The notes under the pieces: generated by a model | Databases searched by the model: none | The model's input: only the letters and a program-made list of their open reading frames with translations | Told to the model about the DNA's origin: nothing | Shown here: positions 10,005 to 23,193 of the stretch, piece by piece | How the letters are laid out: each line of letters begins with the position of its first letter | Numbering within the stretch: position 1 is the first letter of the stretch | Origin: Jeotgalicoccus meleagridis | Lineage (GTDB): Bacteria; Bacillota; Bacilli; Staphylococcales; Salinicoccaceae | DNA: 64,000 nt | Assembly: GCF_903994045.1 (NCBI RefSeq) | Contig: NZ_CAJEWD010000003.1 | Span: 310,001-374,000, forward strand | Reading direction: 5' to 3' | Position numbers and translations under genes: made by a program

Positions 10005-10041
10005 AAAATAAAAAAGCCTGCTAGCTTATTTGCTACAGACT
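10005..10041 (-). terminator. Terminator after the tRNA pair
   Basis: On the minus strand AGTCTGTAGC and GCTAGCAGGCT form an imperfect hairpin around AAATAA, followed by TTTTTTATTTTA. It separates the tRNA genes from walR. Confidence 0.8.
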
Positions 10042-10049
10042 TTACCAGA

Positions 10050-10122
10050 CGGTCTCGACGGGAATCGAACCCGCGATCTCCTGCGTGACAGGCAGGCATG
10101 TTAACCGCTACACCACGAGACC
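10050..10122 (-). tRNA. tRNA-Asp (GTC anticodon)
   Basis: The minus strand folds as a standard 73-nt tRNA. The acceptor GGTCTCG pairs with CGAGACC, the T arm carries GGTTCGATTCC, and the anticodon loop CTGTCAC gives GTC. The 3' CCA is not encoded; the following bases are TCT. Staphylococci have a Glu-Asp tRNA pair at the same place between purA and walR. Confidence 0.96.
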
Positions 10123-10144
10123 AATATATATTTTTTTAAAAAAG

Positions 10145-10216
10145 TGACCCGTACGGGACTCGAACCCGTGTTACCGCCGTGAAAGGGCGGTGTCTTAACC
10201 GCTTGACCAACGGGCC
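10145..10216 (-). tRNA. tRNA-Glu (TTC anticodon)
   Basis: The minus strand gives a 72-nt tRNA. The acceptor GGCCCGT pairs with ACGGGTC (one G-U pair), the T arm contains GGTTCGAGTCC, and the anticodon loop CTTTCAC gives TTC. CCA is not encoded. It lies 22 bases upstream of tRNA-Asp in the same transcript direction. Confidence 0.96.
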
Positions 10217-10303
10217 ATATTAATAAGCTAGGAATAGCACAAGATATATTATACCATGATGGTAATTTTTAATACAAGACTTTTTTTCTTATTTATAAAA
10301 AAT

Positions 10304-10346
10304 TTGATAAACTCTCCCATCCGCTTGGATGAGGAGAGTTTATCAA
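10304..10346 (-). terminator. Terminator of purA
   Basis: A 14-base-pair perfect stem (TTGATAAACTCTCC with GGAGAGTTTATCAA) lies four bases past the purA stop and is followed on the minus strand by ATTTTTTATAAA. Confidence 0.9.
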
Positions 10347-10350
10347 TATA

Positions 10351-11664
<1,314 letters not shown>

Positions 11665-11707
11665 TTAACCGTTACCTATCTTACCAATATATCCAGCAAA
11701 AATCAAG

Positions 11708-11754
11708 AAAGTCCGAACGTTTTTCTTGTTACTTTCGAAAAACATTCGGACTTT
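11708..11754 (-). promoter_or_regulatory. Paired PurBox-like repeats upstream of purA
   Basis: AAGTCCGAACGTT at 11709-11721 and its inverted near-copy at 11741-11753 fit the PurR consensus AWWWCCGAACWWT. The two face each other with 25 bases between the CCGAAC-type hexamers, close to the spacing of Bacillus PurBox pairs. The same bases form the dnaB 3' hairpin. Confidence 0.5.
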
Positions 11755-11755
11755 T
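11708..11755 (-). terminator. Probable dnaB terminator hairpin
   Basis: On the minus strand AAAGTCCGAATGTTTTTCG pairs with the complementary arm ending in CGGACTTT, with one mismatch, and CTTGATTTTTG follows. The hairpin overlaps the dnaB stop codon. The U tract is imperfect, so its terminator role is moderately supported. Confidence 0.6.
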
Positions 11756-13139
11756 AAGCTGGTGGTATATAATTATCACCAAAATCACGAGTATCTTGGT
11801 CGAAAAAGCTAGAGTAGGACTTATTAAAGATTAGCTTAACAGTACCGGTTGGACCGTTACGATGTTTCGCTAAAATAATTTCAATTTCATCTTGTACACT
11901 CTGTGCGCCTTCTTCATCATCTTCTCCGTCTCCGCGATTATAATAATCATCACGGTATAGGAAAGCGACTATATCTGCATCTTGCTCAATGGAGCCTGAT
12001 TCACGTAAATCACTCATCATCGGTCTTTTATCCTGCCTTGATTCAACACTACGAGATAACTGACTTAAGGCGATGACTGGACACTGCATCTCACGTGCGA
12101 GCCCTTTAAGCATACGAGAGATCTCAGATACTTCTTGCTGTCTATTTTCGCCTTGGCGACTTCCAGAGCCTTGGATGAGTTGTAGGTAGTCAATGATGAC
12201 CATATCAAGTCCATGCTCCTGTTTTAACCTTAAACATTTCGCACGAATTTCATTCACTCTTATACCTGCTGAGTCATCAATAAAGATTTTAGAATTAGCA
12301 AGTGTCCCAATCGCTGTCGTAAAGTTGTCCCAATCTTGATGATCCAAAGAACCTTGACGAAGCTTAGTCGCATCGATCATACCTTGACTCGATATCATCC
12401 TACTAACCAATTGATCTGCTCCCATCTCTAGAGAGAAAACGGCAACAGTATAACCATCAGGTGATGTACCAACATGACTCGCAATATTTAAAGCAAATGC
12501 TGTCTTACCCATGGAAGGGCGGGCAGCTAAAATAATTAAGTCGTTACGCCCAAAACCTGAAGTCATAAAATCAAGATCTCTAAAGCCTGTAGGAATACCA
12601 GTAATACCAGTATTATTTCCTGCTAGTGCTTCAATTTGTTCATACACTTCATGGACGACATCTTTCATCGATTTAAAGCCATCATTCCGACGTCCTTCAG
12701 ACACACCCATAATGCGTGCTTCTGCTTCAGATAAAAGGTCATTGATATCCACATCATTTTGGAAACCATCATTTGCAATCTCATCTGCAACTCTAATTAA
12801 TTTGCGACGAAGTGATTGACGTGCAATAATCTCAGCATAGAACTGCCAGTTTCGACTAGTTGGAGTCACACTCGCTAGCTCTGCTAAATAACGCGGATTG
12901 ACAGTTTGAAGCTTATCCATCGTTTTTAAACGGTCGATAATAGTGACAGTATCAAGTTCAGCATTCTCTTCGGATAAGAGCATCATTGCCCTAAAGATAT
13001 CCTGGTGTTCAGGACGAAAGAAATCCTCAGGTTCTAAAATTTCTGTCACATTTAAAAAGATGGAGGAATCGATAAAGATTGCCCCAAGCACCGCTTGTTC
13101 TGCATCATTATCGTGCGGCATTCGGCGATTCATTTCCAT
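11754..13139 (-). CDS. dnaB: Replicative DNA helicase (DnaB family, called DnaC in Bacillus)
   Basis: This is the hexameric 5'-3' helicase that unwinds DNA at the replication fork. The chosen product has 461 residues: an N-terminal DnaB domain (PHDNDAEQAVLGAIF) that binds primase, and a RecA-like C-terminal domain with Walker A AARPSMGKTAFAL, Walker B VIIDYLQLI and the arginine finger region near LSRSVESRQDKRP. GGAGGA lies 7 bases before the ATG at 13139, which favours it over the ATG five codons upstream. It follows rplI closely in the DUF2232-gdpP-rplI-dnaB cluster. Confidence 0.97.
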   Translation of the reverse strand: MEMNRRMPHDNDAEQAVLGAIFIDSSIFLNVTEILEPEDFFRPEHQDIFRAMMLLSEENAELDTVTIIDRLKTMDKLQTVNPRYLAELASVTPTSRNWQFYAEIIARQSLRRKLIRVADEIANDGFQNDVDINDLLSEAEARIMGVSEGRRNDGFKSMKDVVHEVYEQIEALAGNNTGITGIPTGFRDLDFMTSGFGRNDLIILAARPSMGKTAFALNIASHVGTSPDGYTVAVFSLEMGADQLVSRMISSQGMIDATKLRQGSLDHQDWDNFTTAIGTLANSKIFIDDSAGIRVNEIRAKCLRLKQEHGLDMVIIDYLQLIQGSGSRQGENRQQEVSEISRMLKGLAREMQCPVIALSQLSRSVESRQDKRPMMSDLRESGSIEQDADIVAFLYRDDYYNRGDGEDDEEGAQSVQDEIEIILAKHRNGPTGTVKLIFNKSYSSFFDQDTRDFGDNYIPPA

Positions 13140-13162
13140 TATCGATTCCTCCATTCATAAAT

Positions 13163-13609
13163 TTACTGTTCAACAACGTGTACTTTTAACTCGGCTTCAA
13201 CTTCATGATGAAGTTTAATATTTACCTTGTGATAGCCTAAGCTCTTGAAAGGTTCAGGCATATCTAGTTTACGCTTATCTAATTTGATATCGTGTTGTTT
13301 TTGATATGCTTCAACAACTTGTTTAGAAGATACTGAACCGAATAGTCGGCCATCTTCTCCAGCTTTTGTTTTAATTTCTACTTCTTTACCTTCTAGTTCA
13401 ACTTTAAGATCTTTTGCTGCTTGAAGTTCCGCAGCTTCTTCTTGGCGAACTTCTTCTTTTTGAGCTTCTAATTTCTTCAAGTTAGCTGGTGTTGCTTCTT
13501 CAGCTAGATTTTTTTTGAAGAGAAAGTTATGTGCGTAGCCCGTTGCTACTTCTTTAACTTCACCTTTTTTACCTTTATTTTTAACATCTTGTAAAAAGAT
13601 TACTTTCAT
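13163..13609 (-). CDS. rplI: Large ribosomal subunit protein bL9
   Basis: bL9 binds domain V of 23S rRNA and limits frame slippage. The 148 residues are normal length. The N-terminal globular domain begins [21 protein letters not shown] with the family loop GYAHNFLF; the long connecting helix (charged residues about 41-75) and C-terminal domain ([11 protein letters not shown]) follow. It starts two bases after the gdpP stop, so the two are coupled. Confidence 0.97.
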   Translation of the reverse strand: MKVIFLQDVKNKGKKGEVKEVATGYAHNFLFKKNLAEEATPANLKKLEAQKEEVRQEEAAELQAAKDLKVELEGKEVEIKTKAGEDGRLFGSVSSKQVVEAYQKQHDIKLDKRKLDMPEPFKSLGYHKVNIKLHHEVEAELKVHVVEQ

Positions 13610-13611
13610 CT

Positions 13612-15579
13612 TTATTCACTCCTATTTTTAATAAAAGCATCGATCGCTTCTTTAAGTTCATTATATGCTTCATCGATAGATTTTCCTTCAAGTCGTGTTG
13701 CAGCATTGGTTAGGTGTCCGCCACCATTCATCTCTTCCATAATGATTTGAACATTAACCTTACCTAAAGAACGGGCTGAAATACCTATGGTATCATCTTC
13801 TCTAATTGCCATCACAAATGATGCTTGTACGCCTTCAATTTGTAAGAGCTGATCTGCAGCTTGAGCGACAGTCACTGGGTGATAAGTCATTGTATCGTCC
13901 GCTTTAACAATGGCAATTCCATCATTAATCTCAGCTGATTTAATTAAATCACTTCTTGCGATAAAGGTATCAATATCATCTTTTAAGAAGGTTTGCGCAA
14001 GTACTGGATCTGCACCACTGCTACGTAAATAACTTGCAGCGTCAAAGGTACGAGAACCTGTTCTTAGCGTGTAGTTTCTTGTGTCCACAATAATACCAGT
14101 CAGCATAATTGTCGCTTCGATACGTGACAGTTTCTTCTGGTTGTTTTGGTATTCAAGCAATTCAGCCACCAATTCACTCGCACTTGAAGCATAAGGCTCC
14201 ATGTAGACAAGTAGGGGACTAGAAATCATATCATCTGCTCGTCTGTGGTGGTCGATTACAACTTTTCTAGTTGCTTTATTTAAGATATCTTCATCTAGTA
14301 CCATTGATGGACGATGAGTATCGACGATAACAACCGTCGTATTAGGTGTCATCTTATCCCAAGCATCATCACTGTTAATAAAGATGTTGTAGAGATCTTC
14401 ACGAGCTTCAACTTCCTTCATTAAGCGAGAGAGCGTGTCATCAATATCTTCATCATTTAAAATGATATGTGCTTCAATATTGTTGGAACTCGCAATTTTT
14501 GCGACCCCAATTGAAGATCCTATGGAATCCACATCTGGGTTTTTATGTCCCATGATAATTACATTCTCACCCTCTAAAAGAATATCCCTTAGAGCATGTG
14601 CCATCACACGGGCTTTAACACGCGTTCTTTTTTCCATCGGATCCGTCTTACCACCATAGAATCTGGCACTTCCATTGATCGTCTTAATGGCAACTTGGTC
14701 ACCACCACGACCTAAAGCAAGATCCAAGCTCGATTGTGCAAGTTCTCCGACCTCGATGTAGTCTGCAGAACCTTCACCGATACCAATACTTAAAGTAATT
14801 TGGGCACCATGTGCATTAGAACTTTCACGAATTTGATCAAGGAGTCCAAATTTTGTCTCCTCAATTTTTTCTAAACTTTTTGCCGACATGACCATGATAA
14901 AACGATCGTTTGAAAAACGTCGTAAATAAACATGATTTTCTGTTGCCCAGTCATTAATTGTGTTGGTCAAACTATTATTTAAATCACTTTTTAAAGCTTC
15001 AGTCATATTTTGAGTCATATCATCGTAGTTATCTAAAAATAATATGCCGATGACTGGATCTTTATCCTCTAACTTTTGAGAGAGTAGTTTTTCATCTGTA
15101 ATATCTAGTAATAACAGAGAATTGTGATCTTCATAATAATGCACTCGATAATTCTTATCTCCATACGAAGTATCAATCGAATGAATGTTGTTTGATTTTA
15201 AGGTCGTCATGATGTTTGGAAACACTCGGTTAACAGGTGCATTGTGAAATTCTTCTGGAATTTCGTCATAGATAAAGTTATTCATCCAAGAGATTTCCTC
15301 ATCATCGTTTAACAAGATAATACCTAGAGGTAGATTATCTACTACATATTGTCTTGCACCTGCTAGGTCCTTAGATAGTTCCACCATTCTATATTCATTA
15401 AGGGCTAACCATCTCTGTAAATAGATATATACCAAGACAAGGATGGTGATGCTGACAATAATGGCAATCACACCAAACACGGTATAATTGACCACCATAG
15501 CAATGCTAAGTATTGAAATGTGTAATGCTAGTACGATAAAAGGTATGAGCATTAATTTTTTATCTAACACTTTAAACAT
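13612..15579 (-). CDS. gdpP: Cyclic-di-AMP phosphodiesterase GdpP
   Basis: GdpP breaks down the second messenger c-di-AMP, which controls osmolyte and potassium balance and wall stress. The 655 residues contain two N-terminal membrane segments (about 10-52), a PAS-like domain, a degenerate GGDEF domain (about 175-300) and a DHH/DHHA1 phosphodiesterase domain with [32 protein letters not shown] and GGGHLTNAA. All the catalytic DHH residues look intact. It lies two bases from the DUF2232 gene, three bases from rplI, and is cotranscribed with both. Confidence 0.96.
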   Translation of the reverse strand: MFKVLDKKLMLIPFIVLALHISILSIAMVVNYTVFGVIAIIVSITILVLVYIYLQRWLALNEYRMVELSKDLAGARQYVVDNLPLGIILLNDDEEISWMNNFIYDEIPEEFHNAPVNRVFPNIMTTLKSNNIHSIDTSYGDKNYRVHYYEDHNSLLLLDITDEKLLSQKLEDKDPVIGILFLDNYDDMTQNMTEALKSDLNNSLTNTINDWATENHVYLRRFSNDRFIMVMSAKSLEKIEETKFGLLDQIRESSNAHGAQITLSIGIGEGSADYIEVGELAQSSLDLALGRGGDQVAIKTINGSARFYGGKTDPMEKRTRVKARVMAHALRDILLEGENVIIMGHKNPDVDSIGSSIGVAKIASSNNIEAHIILNDEDIDDTLSRLMKEVEAREDLYNIFINSDDAWDKMTPNTTVVIVDTHRPSMVLDEDILNKATRKVVIDHHRRADDMISSPLLVYMEPYASSASELVAELLEYQNNQKKLSRIEATIMLTGIIVDTRNYTLRTGSRTFDAASYLRSSGADPVLAQTFLKDDIDTFIARSDLIKSAEINDGIAIVKADDTMTYHPVTVAQAADQLLQIEGVQASFVMAIREDDTIGISARSLGKVNVQIIMEEMNGGGHLTNAATRLEGKSIDEAYNELKEAIDAFIKNRSE

Positions 15580-15581
15580 TG

Positions 15582-16502
15582 CTATTTCCTCCTCAATTCC
15601 ATGATAAGTCTAATTCTAAAGATCATTTCGAACAGTCCAATAAATATTGTGATTGGTCTAAGAATTGCTAGTGGTATCAAGATGAGAATTGCAACTGCTT
15701 TATTTACTTTCTTACTGAGTAAAAAGTAATAAGAGAAAGCAAGACCATGTATAAATATTGCCGATTCAACAATAATAGAGATATTGCTATATAGAGAAAT
15801 TGTACTTTCTTCAAAAGAGCCACTGAATAGTGTAATCAAGATGATGATGATGTAGAGATGTAGTAGAATTCTAGGCATCATCCACTTATCAAAACTTCTA
15901 TAAGGCCACATTTTAGAACTTTCAAGTGGCAACACTCTTACAATCAAGATGATGTATAGCGCTAAAAAGAAGGCGCCAATCACTAAAAAGGCTGGTAGAT
16001 TTTGATAGTAAAGATCCATGGATTGTAAAATCAAATCCGGCTCAATTGCATCGGGTGTTAAATCACTGACAGCTGTCAGCTGTTCTCCGTACCATTCTCG
16101 AAATCTTGTGTAGATATCAGAGAGTGGACGCAAAAATCCCAACATTTGTAACACAACTACAGCAGCCATTGTGCTGAGTGCAAGTGTAAATGTGGCATAG
16201 AAAATCGTAATTTCTTGAGATAATTTTTTCTCTAACGTATAGGAAAGTAAGCTAGTTACCATGTATAAAATTAAGAAACAAGTCGCTGCGAGCGGAGATA
16301 AAAAAAGCAATGCTGGAATTAGGAAACTGAAAAACAGAATCCAATAATTCGTGTTCGATTGCTGCTTAAGTTTTAACAGTAAGTATACCGCAAAAGGCAT
16401 CACTACAGTCCCAAAGACTAGAGTGATTTCCGTAAGCATTATATAAGCTGTAACAGCGAGCAGTGTAAGGGCTAGGGTGCCCACAGATATTTTATTATTC
16501 AA
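15582..16502 (-). CDS. DUF2232 (YybS-like) membrane protein
   Basis: This is a 306-residue polytopic membrane protein with about eight hydrophobic segments and a basic C-terminal tail (IRLIMELRRK). Its position directly before gdpP-rplI is that of B. subtilis yybS. The biochemical role is unknown. The start is TTG, supported by AGAGGAG seven bases upstream. The neighbourhood hints at a link to c-di-AMP signalling, but that is inference from position alone. Confidence 0.88.
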   Translation of the reverse strand: MNNKISVGTLALTLLAVTAYIMLTEITLVFGTVVMPFAVYLLLKLKQQSNTNYWILFFSFLIPALLFLSPLAATCFLILYMVTSLLSYTLEKKLSQEITIFYATFTLALSTMAAVVVLQMLGFLRPLSDIYTRFREWYGEQLTAVSDLTPDAIEPDLILQSMDLYYQNLPAFLVIGAFFLALYIILIVRVLPLESSKMWPYRSFDKWMMPRILLHLYIIIILITLFSGSFEESTISLYSNISIIVESAIFIHGLAFSYYFLLSKKVNKAVAILILIPLAILRPITIFIGLFEMIFRIRLIMELRRK

Positions 16503-16525
16503 TGTTACACTCCTCTTTTATAAAT

Positions 16526-16558
16526 AAATGCTCCTATTGATTGTAAATAGGAGCATTT
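16526..16558 (-). terminator. Terminator-like hairpin after serS
   Basis: AAATGCTCCTATT pairs with AATAGGAGCATTT (13 base pairs, 7-base loop), and the minus strand continues TATTTATAAAAG. It lies 10 bases after the serS stop. Confidence 0.65.
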
Positions 16559-16568
16559 AGTATTTATA

Positions 16569-17861
<1,293 letters not shown>

Positions 17862-17885
17862 TTATTTTTTGCTAAAAAGATAACA

Positions 17886-18112
17886 AAAAGACCACGTCCC
17901 GTGAAAGGGACGTGGTCTACGCGTTGCCACCCTAATTAGCATTATTAATAATACTATCTCTACTTTGATAACGGCTATTGCCGACTACTTTATTTAACGA
18001 AGGCTAGAAATTCACAAGTTCACGGATCATTTGCACCACCATGACCTCTCTTTAACATTCCCTTGCTACTGCTTCCTTCAAAGTAGTATTTATGAACTTG
18101 TTGCCATTTTAT
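17886..18112 (-). promoter_or_regulatory. T-box riboswitch of serS
   Basis: The minus-strand leader has the conserved T-box sequence AGGGTGGCAACGCG and then a strong terminator (AGACCACGTCCC pairs with GGGACGTGGTCT, then TTTTTG). The base of stem I is ACAAGTTCAT with GTGAACTTGT. The likely specifier in TGATCCGTGAAC is TCC, a serine codon, which fits the downstream gene. Uncharged tRNA-Ser would stabilise the antiterminator. Confidence 0.93.
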
Positions 18113-18136
18113 AATGTCTTTTAAAAAAAGGCAAGT

Positions 18137-19369
18137 TTAGATCATTAGTCCAGGACGCTCAAAGATTAATTTACCATCAGCAAATACTTGATATGCATGG
18201 TTTACACCGTAATGGTAGGGGATATACTCATGATTTGGTGCATCCCAAATGACCAGGTTCGCATTATCGCCAACCTCTAATGTGCCTCGGTCTGCATCGA
18301 TTGCGTGAGCAGCATTAACTGTCACTGCATTCCAAATTTCATTAGGCGTCATCTTCAATTTAAGTGCCGCAATTGCCATGATCATTTGTAAGTTATCTGT
18401 GACACAACTACCTGGGTTGTAATCTGTCGCAAGTGCAACTGCACCACCATTGTCAATCATGCCACGAGCATCTGCAAAATCATTTTTCCCGAGATAAAAA
18501 GTTGTTCCTGGTAAAAGTACAGCTACTGTATCTGACTCAGCTAACTGTTGTTTACCCGCTTCACTCGCTGCTACTAAATGATCCGCACTAATCGCACCTT
18601 GATCAATCGCAAGCTCTAAGCCACCAAGAGGATCAATTTCATCGGCATGTATTTTAACTTTAAAGCCTTTGTCCTTAGCAGCTTCCATATATTTTTTAGA
18701 TTGTTCAACTGAAAACACACCCGTTTCAGTAAAGATGTCTGCAAAGTCTGCATAGTCTTTTGCTTCATCCAATAAATCTATCATTTCATCCAGAAAAACA
18801 TCTGAATCTTTTCCTTTAGGAATCGCGTGTGGTCCTAAAAATGTATGACGCATTAGAATAGGGAAGTTATCTTCAAGTTTTCTTGATACTTTCAACTGTT
18901 TTAATTCATTATCACGGTCCAGTCCATAACCACTCTTACTTTCTACCGTTAAAACACCGTGTTGGATCATTCTTGTGATATTGGTAGCTGCTTTGTTATA
19001 GAGCTCATCAAAACTTGCCTGTCTTGTACTTTCGACTGTATTTAAGATGCCGCCACCTTTTTCTAAGATACTTAAGTAGTCCATACCTTGTCTTTTTAAG
19101 GTCATTTCATGTTCTCTTGAACCGCCATGGACAACATGTGTATGGGGCTCAATTAGGGCAGGTGAGACAATTTTATCATGTGCATCAATGGTTTCACTTG
19201 CTTGATAGCCTTCTGTCTTAGGTCCTCTATAAACCATTTTTCCATCTTTAATAACAATCATTGCATCGTCTATTATAGTTAATTCATCCATTTCTTTACC
19301 TTTTAGAGCATGTTCACTTTTTTTAGGTAAAATTAAAGATTTGATATTAGTGATGATTAAATCATTCAT
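18137..19369 (-). CDS. hutI: Imidazolonepropionase
   Basis: HutI hydrolyses imidazolone-5-propionate to N-formimidoyl-glutamate, the third step of histidine breakdown. The 410 residues are the family size and show an amidohydrolase fold: the metal motif [10 protein letters not shown], the substrate block [29 protein letters not shown] and [10 protein letters not shown]. The ATG overlaps the hutU stop as TAATG, so translation is coupled. It is the last gene of the hutPHUI group; no hutG follows, and no clear terminator was seen before the serS leader. Confidence 0.96.
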   Translation of the reverse strand: MNDLIITNIKSLILPKKSEHALKGKEMDELTIIDDAMIVIKDGKMVYRGPKTEGYQASETIDAHDKIVSPALIEPHTHVVHGGSREHEMTLKRQGMDYLSILEKGGGILNTVESTRQASFDELYNKAATNITRMIQHGVLTVESKSGYGLDRDNELKQLKVSRKLEDNFPILMRHTFLGPHAIPKGKDSDVFLDEMIDLLDEAKDYADFADIFTETGVFSVEQSKKYMEAAKDKGFKVKIHADEIDPLGGLELAIDQGAISADHLVAASEAGKQQLAESDTVAVLLPGTTFYLGKNDFADARGMIDNGGAVALATDYNPGSCVTDNLQMIMAIAALKLKMTPNEIWNAVTVNAAHAIDADRGTLEVGDNANLVIWDAPNHEYIPYHYGVNHAYQVFADGKLIFERPGLMI

Positions 19370-21027
19370 TACTTATTCTCCTTTAGCATTGGAATATTAA
19401 CACCTTTTTCTTTAGCTGTTGCAATTGCAATGTCGTAACCAGCATCTACATGTCTAACTACTCCCATACCCGGATCAGTCGTTAGTACACGTTCTAATCG
19501 GCGTGCTGCACGGTCGCTACCATCTGCTACGACCACCATGCCAGCGTGTAGTGAATAACCCATGCCAACACCGCCACCATGATGAACGCTAATCCAAGAA
19601 CCACCTGCTGCGGTATTTACTAAGGCATTCAGTATTGCCCAGTCTCCAACAGCATCACTGCCGTCCTTCATGCTTTCAGTTTCTCTGTTTGGACTCGCCA
19701 CAGAGCCTGAATCTAAATGGTCTCGTCCAATGACAATTGGTGCTGAAATTTCTCCTGTTTTAACCATGTCGTTCAGTGCAAGTCCCATCTTGACGCGCTC
19801 ACCATAACCTAACCAAGCAATTCTTGAGGGTAAGCCTTGGAAAGCAATCTTTTCTTCGGCCATATCTAACCAGCGTAACAATTTTTCGTTGTCAGGAAAA
19901 AGTTCGCGCATCTTTTTATCAGCTGCTGTAATATCATTTGGATCTCCGCTTAAAGCGACAAATCTAAATGGTCCTTTACCTTCACAGAAGAGTGGACGAA
20001 TATAGGCAGGAACAAATCCCGGAAAATCGAATGCATTTGTGACCCCTCTATCAAAGGCTACTTGACGAATGTTATTACCATAATCAAAGACAACTGCACC
20101 TTTATCCTTAAACAAAAGCATGGCTTCGACGTGTTTCGCCATGGAAGCACTGGATAGCTTGACGTACTCTACAGGGTCCGCATCGCGTAAAGCTTTTGCT
20201 TTTTCTAAAGAATAACCTTCAGGTATATAACCGTTAAGAGGATCATGGGCAGAAGTTTGGTCAGTGACAACATCGATTTTAAAATCACGCTTTAAGATTT
20301 CATGGTGAATTTCTGCTGCATTACCGATTAAACCGATTGATAATGGTCTTCCTTCATCTCTCGCTTCCTCTGCTAATTTTAGGGCCTCATCTAGAGAGTC
20401 TGTCTTAACGTCTAAGTAACGAGTGTCAATTCTTTTATCAATACGACTTTCATCAATTTCTACACATAGGGCTACACCTTCGTTCATGGTTACAGCGAGT
20501 GGCTGTGCACCACCCATACCTCCAAGACCTGCTGTAAGTGTAATCGTGCCACGAAGTGTTCCATCATAATTTTGATTAGCCAATTCAGCAAATGTTTCAT
20601 AAGTCCCTTGAACAATACCCTGTGAACCAATATAAATCCATGAACCTGCCGTCATTTGTCCGTACATCATGAGACCTTTTTTATCGAGCTCATTAAAGTG
20701 TTCCCAAGTTGCCCATTTTGGAACTAAAACAGAGTTCGACATCAGTACCCTCGGTGCCTCTTCATGTGTTTTAAATACCGCAACTGGTTTACCTGATTGA
20801 ATTAGCATTGTTTCATCTTTTTCTAAGTTTCTTAAAGTATTCTCAATCGCTTCAAAAGACTCCCAGTTCCTTGCAGCTTTACCGATACCACCATAGACCA
20901 CTAAATCTTCAGGTCGTTCTGCGACTTCTGGATCTAGGTTGTTATAGAGCATACGAAGTGCTGCCTCTTGTTCCCATCCCTTACATTCAATTTCTAAACC
21001 TGTTTTTGCTTTGATCTCTCTCATCAT
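19369..21027 (-). CDS. hutU: Urocanate hydratase
   Basis: HutU converts urocanate to imidazolone propionate using tightly bound NAD+. The 552 residues cover the whole family. Typical blocks are [13 protein letters not shown] near the N-terminus, the NAD-binding region [24 protein letters not shown], the [17 protein letters not shown] segment with a conserved cysteine, and [20 protein letters not shown] precedes two adjacent ATG codons, either of which may be used. It lies 18 bases after hutH. Confidence 0.97.
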   Translation of the reverse strand: MMREIKAKTGLEIECKGWEQEAALRMLYNNLDPEVAERPEDLVVYGGIGKAARNWESFEAIENTLRNLEKDETMLIQSGKPVAVFKTHEEAPRVLMSNSVLVPKWATWEHFNELDKKGLMMYGQMTAGSWIYIGSQGIVQGTYETFAELANQNYDGTLRGTITLTAGLGGMGGAQPLAVTMNEGVALCVEIDESRIDKRIDTRYLDVKTDSLDEALKLAEEARDEGRPLSIGLIGNAAEIHHEILKRDFKIDVVTDQTSAHDPLNGYIPEGYSLEKAKALRDADPVEYVKLSSASMAKHVEAMLLFKDKGAVVFDYGNNIRQVAFDRGVTNAFDFPGFVPAYIRPLFCEGKGPFRFVALSGDPNDITAADKKMRELFPDNEKLLRWLDMAEEKIAFQGLPSRIAWLGYGERVKMGLALNDMVKTGEISAPIVIGRDHLDSGSVASPNRETESMKDGSDAVGDWAILNALVNTAAGGSWISVHHGGGVGMGYSLHAGMVVVADGSDRAARRLERVLTTDPGMGVVRHVDAGYDIAIATAKEKGVNIPMLKENK

Positions 21028-21045
21028 GTCATCCCCTTTAATTAT

Positions 21046-22536
21046 TTATAAAACTTCCCTTAAAGCATTGGATAAGTCATTTATCTCTATAGAAAAATTA
21101 CGATCTCGATCGATGAAATCTGCAATGAGTCTGTATTCCTTAAACTTATCTAAGGTTTTAGGTGATAGTTTATCTTGTCCTTTAATCTCTACTGCTGTTA
21201 AAGCGATAAATAACTCAGTTGCTAGCACGTTTCTTGTATTATTGATAATATCTCTTGCATGCCTTGCCCCAATTGTTCCCATAGATACGTGATCCTCTTG
21301 GTTTGCTGATGATGGAATAGAGTCGACACTTGCAGGGTGAGCGAGTGTTTTATTTTCGGATACTAAACTTGCTGCAGCGTACTGCAAGATCATTGCTCCA
21401 GATTGGAGACCTTCTTCTGGACTTAAAAAGGCGGGTAAGTCTCCATTTAGTGATGGATTTACTAATCTTTCAATCCGTCTTTCTGAAATATTCGCTATTT
21501 CTGCTACACCGATTTTTAGTAAATCCATAGCAATCGCAATCGGTTGACCGTGGAAATTTCCTCCAGAAAAAACTTCATCTTCACTAAAAATAAGTGGATT
21601 GTCGTTAGCAGCATTCATCTCTATTTCTAGTTTTTCTTTTACATACTTTAGAGTCTGTAAAGATGCCCCGTGAACTTGTGGAATACATCTTAATGAATAA
21701 GCATCCTGAACCCTAATTTCACCTTGATTCGTCGTTAATTTTGAACCATCAAGATAGTCGAGCATTTTTTCGGCTGCATAAACTTGTTCAGGATAACCTC
21801 TAGATTCATGAATTTGATGGTTGTAAGCATCAACAATGCCGTTTAAAGCCTGATGGGTTAATGAAGCAATCCAAAAGCTGTCCTGCATCATTTTATCCGC
21901 TTCAATGTAATTCACTACACCTTGAGCTGTCATAGGCTGAGTTCCATTGATCAAGGCTAGACCTTCTTTTGCCTCTAGAGTGATTGCTTCTATTTCAAGT
22001 TCATCTAAAACCAGATGCGTTTCTTTTCTTTCTCCTAAATAGAAGACCTCTCCTTCTCCAATGAGAGTCAGTGCCATATGAGAAAGTGGCGCTAAGTCAC
22101 CTGAGGCACCAAGCGATCCTTGTTCGGGAACCACTGGAATAATCCGCTTATTAATATATGTTTTTAATTGGTCAACTAAGTGACACGTTACTCCTGAATG
22201 TCCTTTTAACATCGTGTTCAGTCTAAACACCATCATCAAGAGTGCAACAGACTCATCAAAAGGTGTGCCAACACCACAGGCATGAGAGCGAATGAGATTG
22301 ACTTGTAAATCCCTTACTTTTTCCTTAGAAATTAATACGTCACAAAAGAGTCCAAATCCTGTTGTAATTCCGTAGATTGTCTTTTCTTCATCAATGATAT
22401 TTTCAACTACTTTTCTTGATGCTTCCACACGCTGATAAGCATCATTTGTAATAGCGACCTGGCTATCTGTATTTCCCAGGAAATCTTTAACTTCTTCAAT
22501 TGTTAAATTTTGTCCATCGAGCTGTAACACCGACAT
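21046..22536 (-). CDS. hutH: Histidine ammonia-lyase
   Basis: HutH removes ammonia from histidine to give urocanate, the first step of the pathway. From the chosen start it has 496 residues. The electrophilic MIO cofactor forms from Ala144-Ser145-Gly146 in [15 protein letters not shown]; other family blocks are [17 protein letters not shown] and FHGQPIA. GGAGGGA precedes the ATG at 22536, so the longer in-frame extension upstream is rejected: it would run through the HutP attenuator. In S. aureus hutH sits at the same place between gyrA and serS. Confidence 0.97.
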   Translation of the reverse strand: MSVLQLDGQNLTIEEVKDFLGNTDSQVAITNDAYQRVEASRKVVENIIDEEKTIYGITTGFGLFCDVLISKEKVRDLQVNLIRSHACGVGTPFDESVALLMMVFRLNTMLKGHSGVTCHLVDQLKTYINKRIIPVVPEQGSLGASGDLAPLSHMALTLIGEGEVFYLGERKETHLVLDELEIEAITLEAKEGLALINGTQPMTAQGVVNYIEADKMMQDSFWIASLTHQALNGIVDAYNHQIHESRGYPEQVYAAEKMLDYLDGSKLTTNQGEIRVQDAYSLRCIPQVHGASLQTLKYVKEKLEIEMNAANDNPLIFSEDEVFSGGNFHGQPIAIAMDLLKIGVAEIANISERRIERLVNPSLNGDLPAFLSPEEGLQSGAMILQYAAASLVSENKTLAHPASVDSIPSSANQEDHVSMGTIGARHARDIINNTRNVLATELFIALTAVEIKGQDKLSPKTLDKFKEYRLIADFIDRDRNFSIEINDLSNALREVL

Positions 22537-22556
22537 AAAATCCCTCCTATTTTTCA

Positions 22557-22615
22557 ACAAAAAAAGACACAAAAATCCCATATAGGATTCCTATGTCTCT
22601 AATAACTAATATCTA
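22557..22615 (-). promoter_or_regulatory. HutP-dependent attenuator between hutP and hutH
   Basis: On the minus strand three UAG triplets begin at 22615, 22608 and 22601, exactly seven nucleotides apart, with a fourth at 22593. An intrinsic terminator follows: AGACA pairs with TGTCT, AATCC with GGATT, then TTTTTTTG. HutP is known to bind UAG triplets spaced by four bases and to prevent termination when histidine and Mg2+ are present, so the arrangement fits that mechanism closely. Confidence 0.83.
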
Positions 22616-22632
22616 TGACAATGTATTAAATT

Positions 22633-23076
22633 TTAAATATGATTAATGCCTAAACCTAAAGCTTCATGTTCCTTACCTCTGATTGGTGCCCCTATGGTAC
22701 CGTAAAAACATACAGCGATCCATTCGCCTTCAGCTTTTAAATCATAAGGATTTCCTCTGACGATCGAAAACCTCAAGCCGACTGTACGCATAATCTCACC
22801 AACACTTAAATCACCACGGGTTACACCTTGTAATGCTTCTAATATGGCATGGTATAAAGAATGAGTCTCACGATAAACGTCCTCATTAATAATCCCACCG
22901 CGTTTTGCTGCGGTTTCGACAGAAGCAATTACCTTACTTAAATCCATGGAACCTACCTTACCCGTCATTACTTTAAAAGACTCGAAATGGGGTAAAATAT
23001 TGAGAGCTGTCGCCTCATCTGTTAGGGCGACTAGGGTAGTGAACTTTCCAAAATCACGATGCTTAACTGAAGTCAT
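22633..23076 (-). CDS. hutP: Hut operon antiterminator HutP
   Basis: HutP is a hexameric RNA-binding protein that lets transcription of the hut genes pass an attenuator when L-histidine and Mg2+ are bound. The 147 residues match the Bacillus protein closely by eye, with shared blocks GKVGSMDLSKV, ALYH-type YHAILEALQGVTRG, RTVGLRFSIVRGNPY, AEGEWIAV and LYGTIGAPI-type sequence, ending GLGINHI. It is the first gene of the group, behind a cre-bearing promoter, and its target RNA is found just downstream. Confidence 0.95.
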   Translation of the reverse strand: MTSVKHRDFGKFTTLVALTDEATALNILPHFESFKVMTGKVGSMDLSKVIASVETAAKRGGIINEDVYRETHSLYHAILEALQGVTRGDLSVGEIMRTVGLRFSIVRGNPYDLKAEGEWIAVCFYGTIGAPIRGKEHEALGLGINHI

Positions 23077-23117
23077 ATCAAACTACCTCATATCACTAAT
23101 AACTAATTTCTCCATTC

Positions 23118-23146
23118 AGTATAGCGCTTTCATTTTCAGAACACAA
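23118..23146 (-). promoter_or_regulatory. hut promoter with overlapping cre site
   Basis: On the minus strand TTGTGT (23141-23146) and TATACT (23118-23123) are 17 bases apart, a good sigma-A promoter. ATGAAAGCGCTATAC overlapping the -10 is one mismatch from the CcpA cre consensus, so glucose repression of hutPHUI is likely. Confidence 0.7.
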
Positions 23147-23193
23147 GAAAGATTGTCTTTGTTTTCAAGTTAAGATGGACGTGTATTTTTTAC

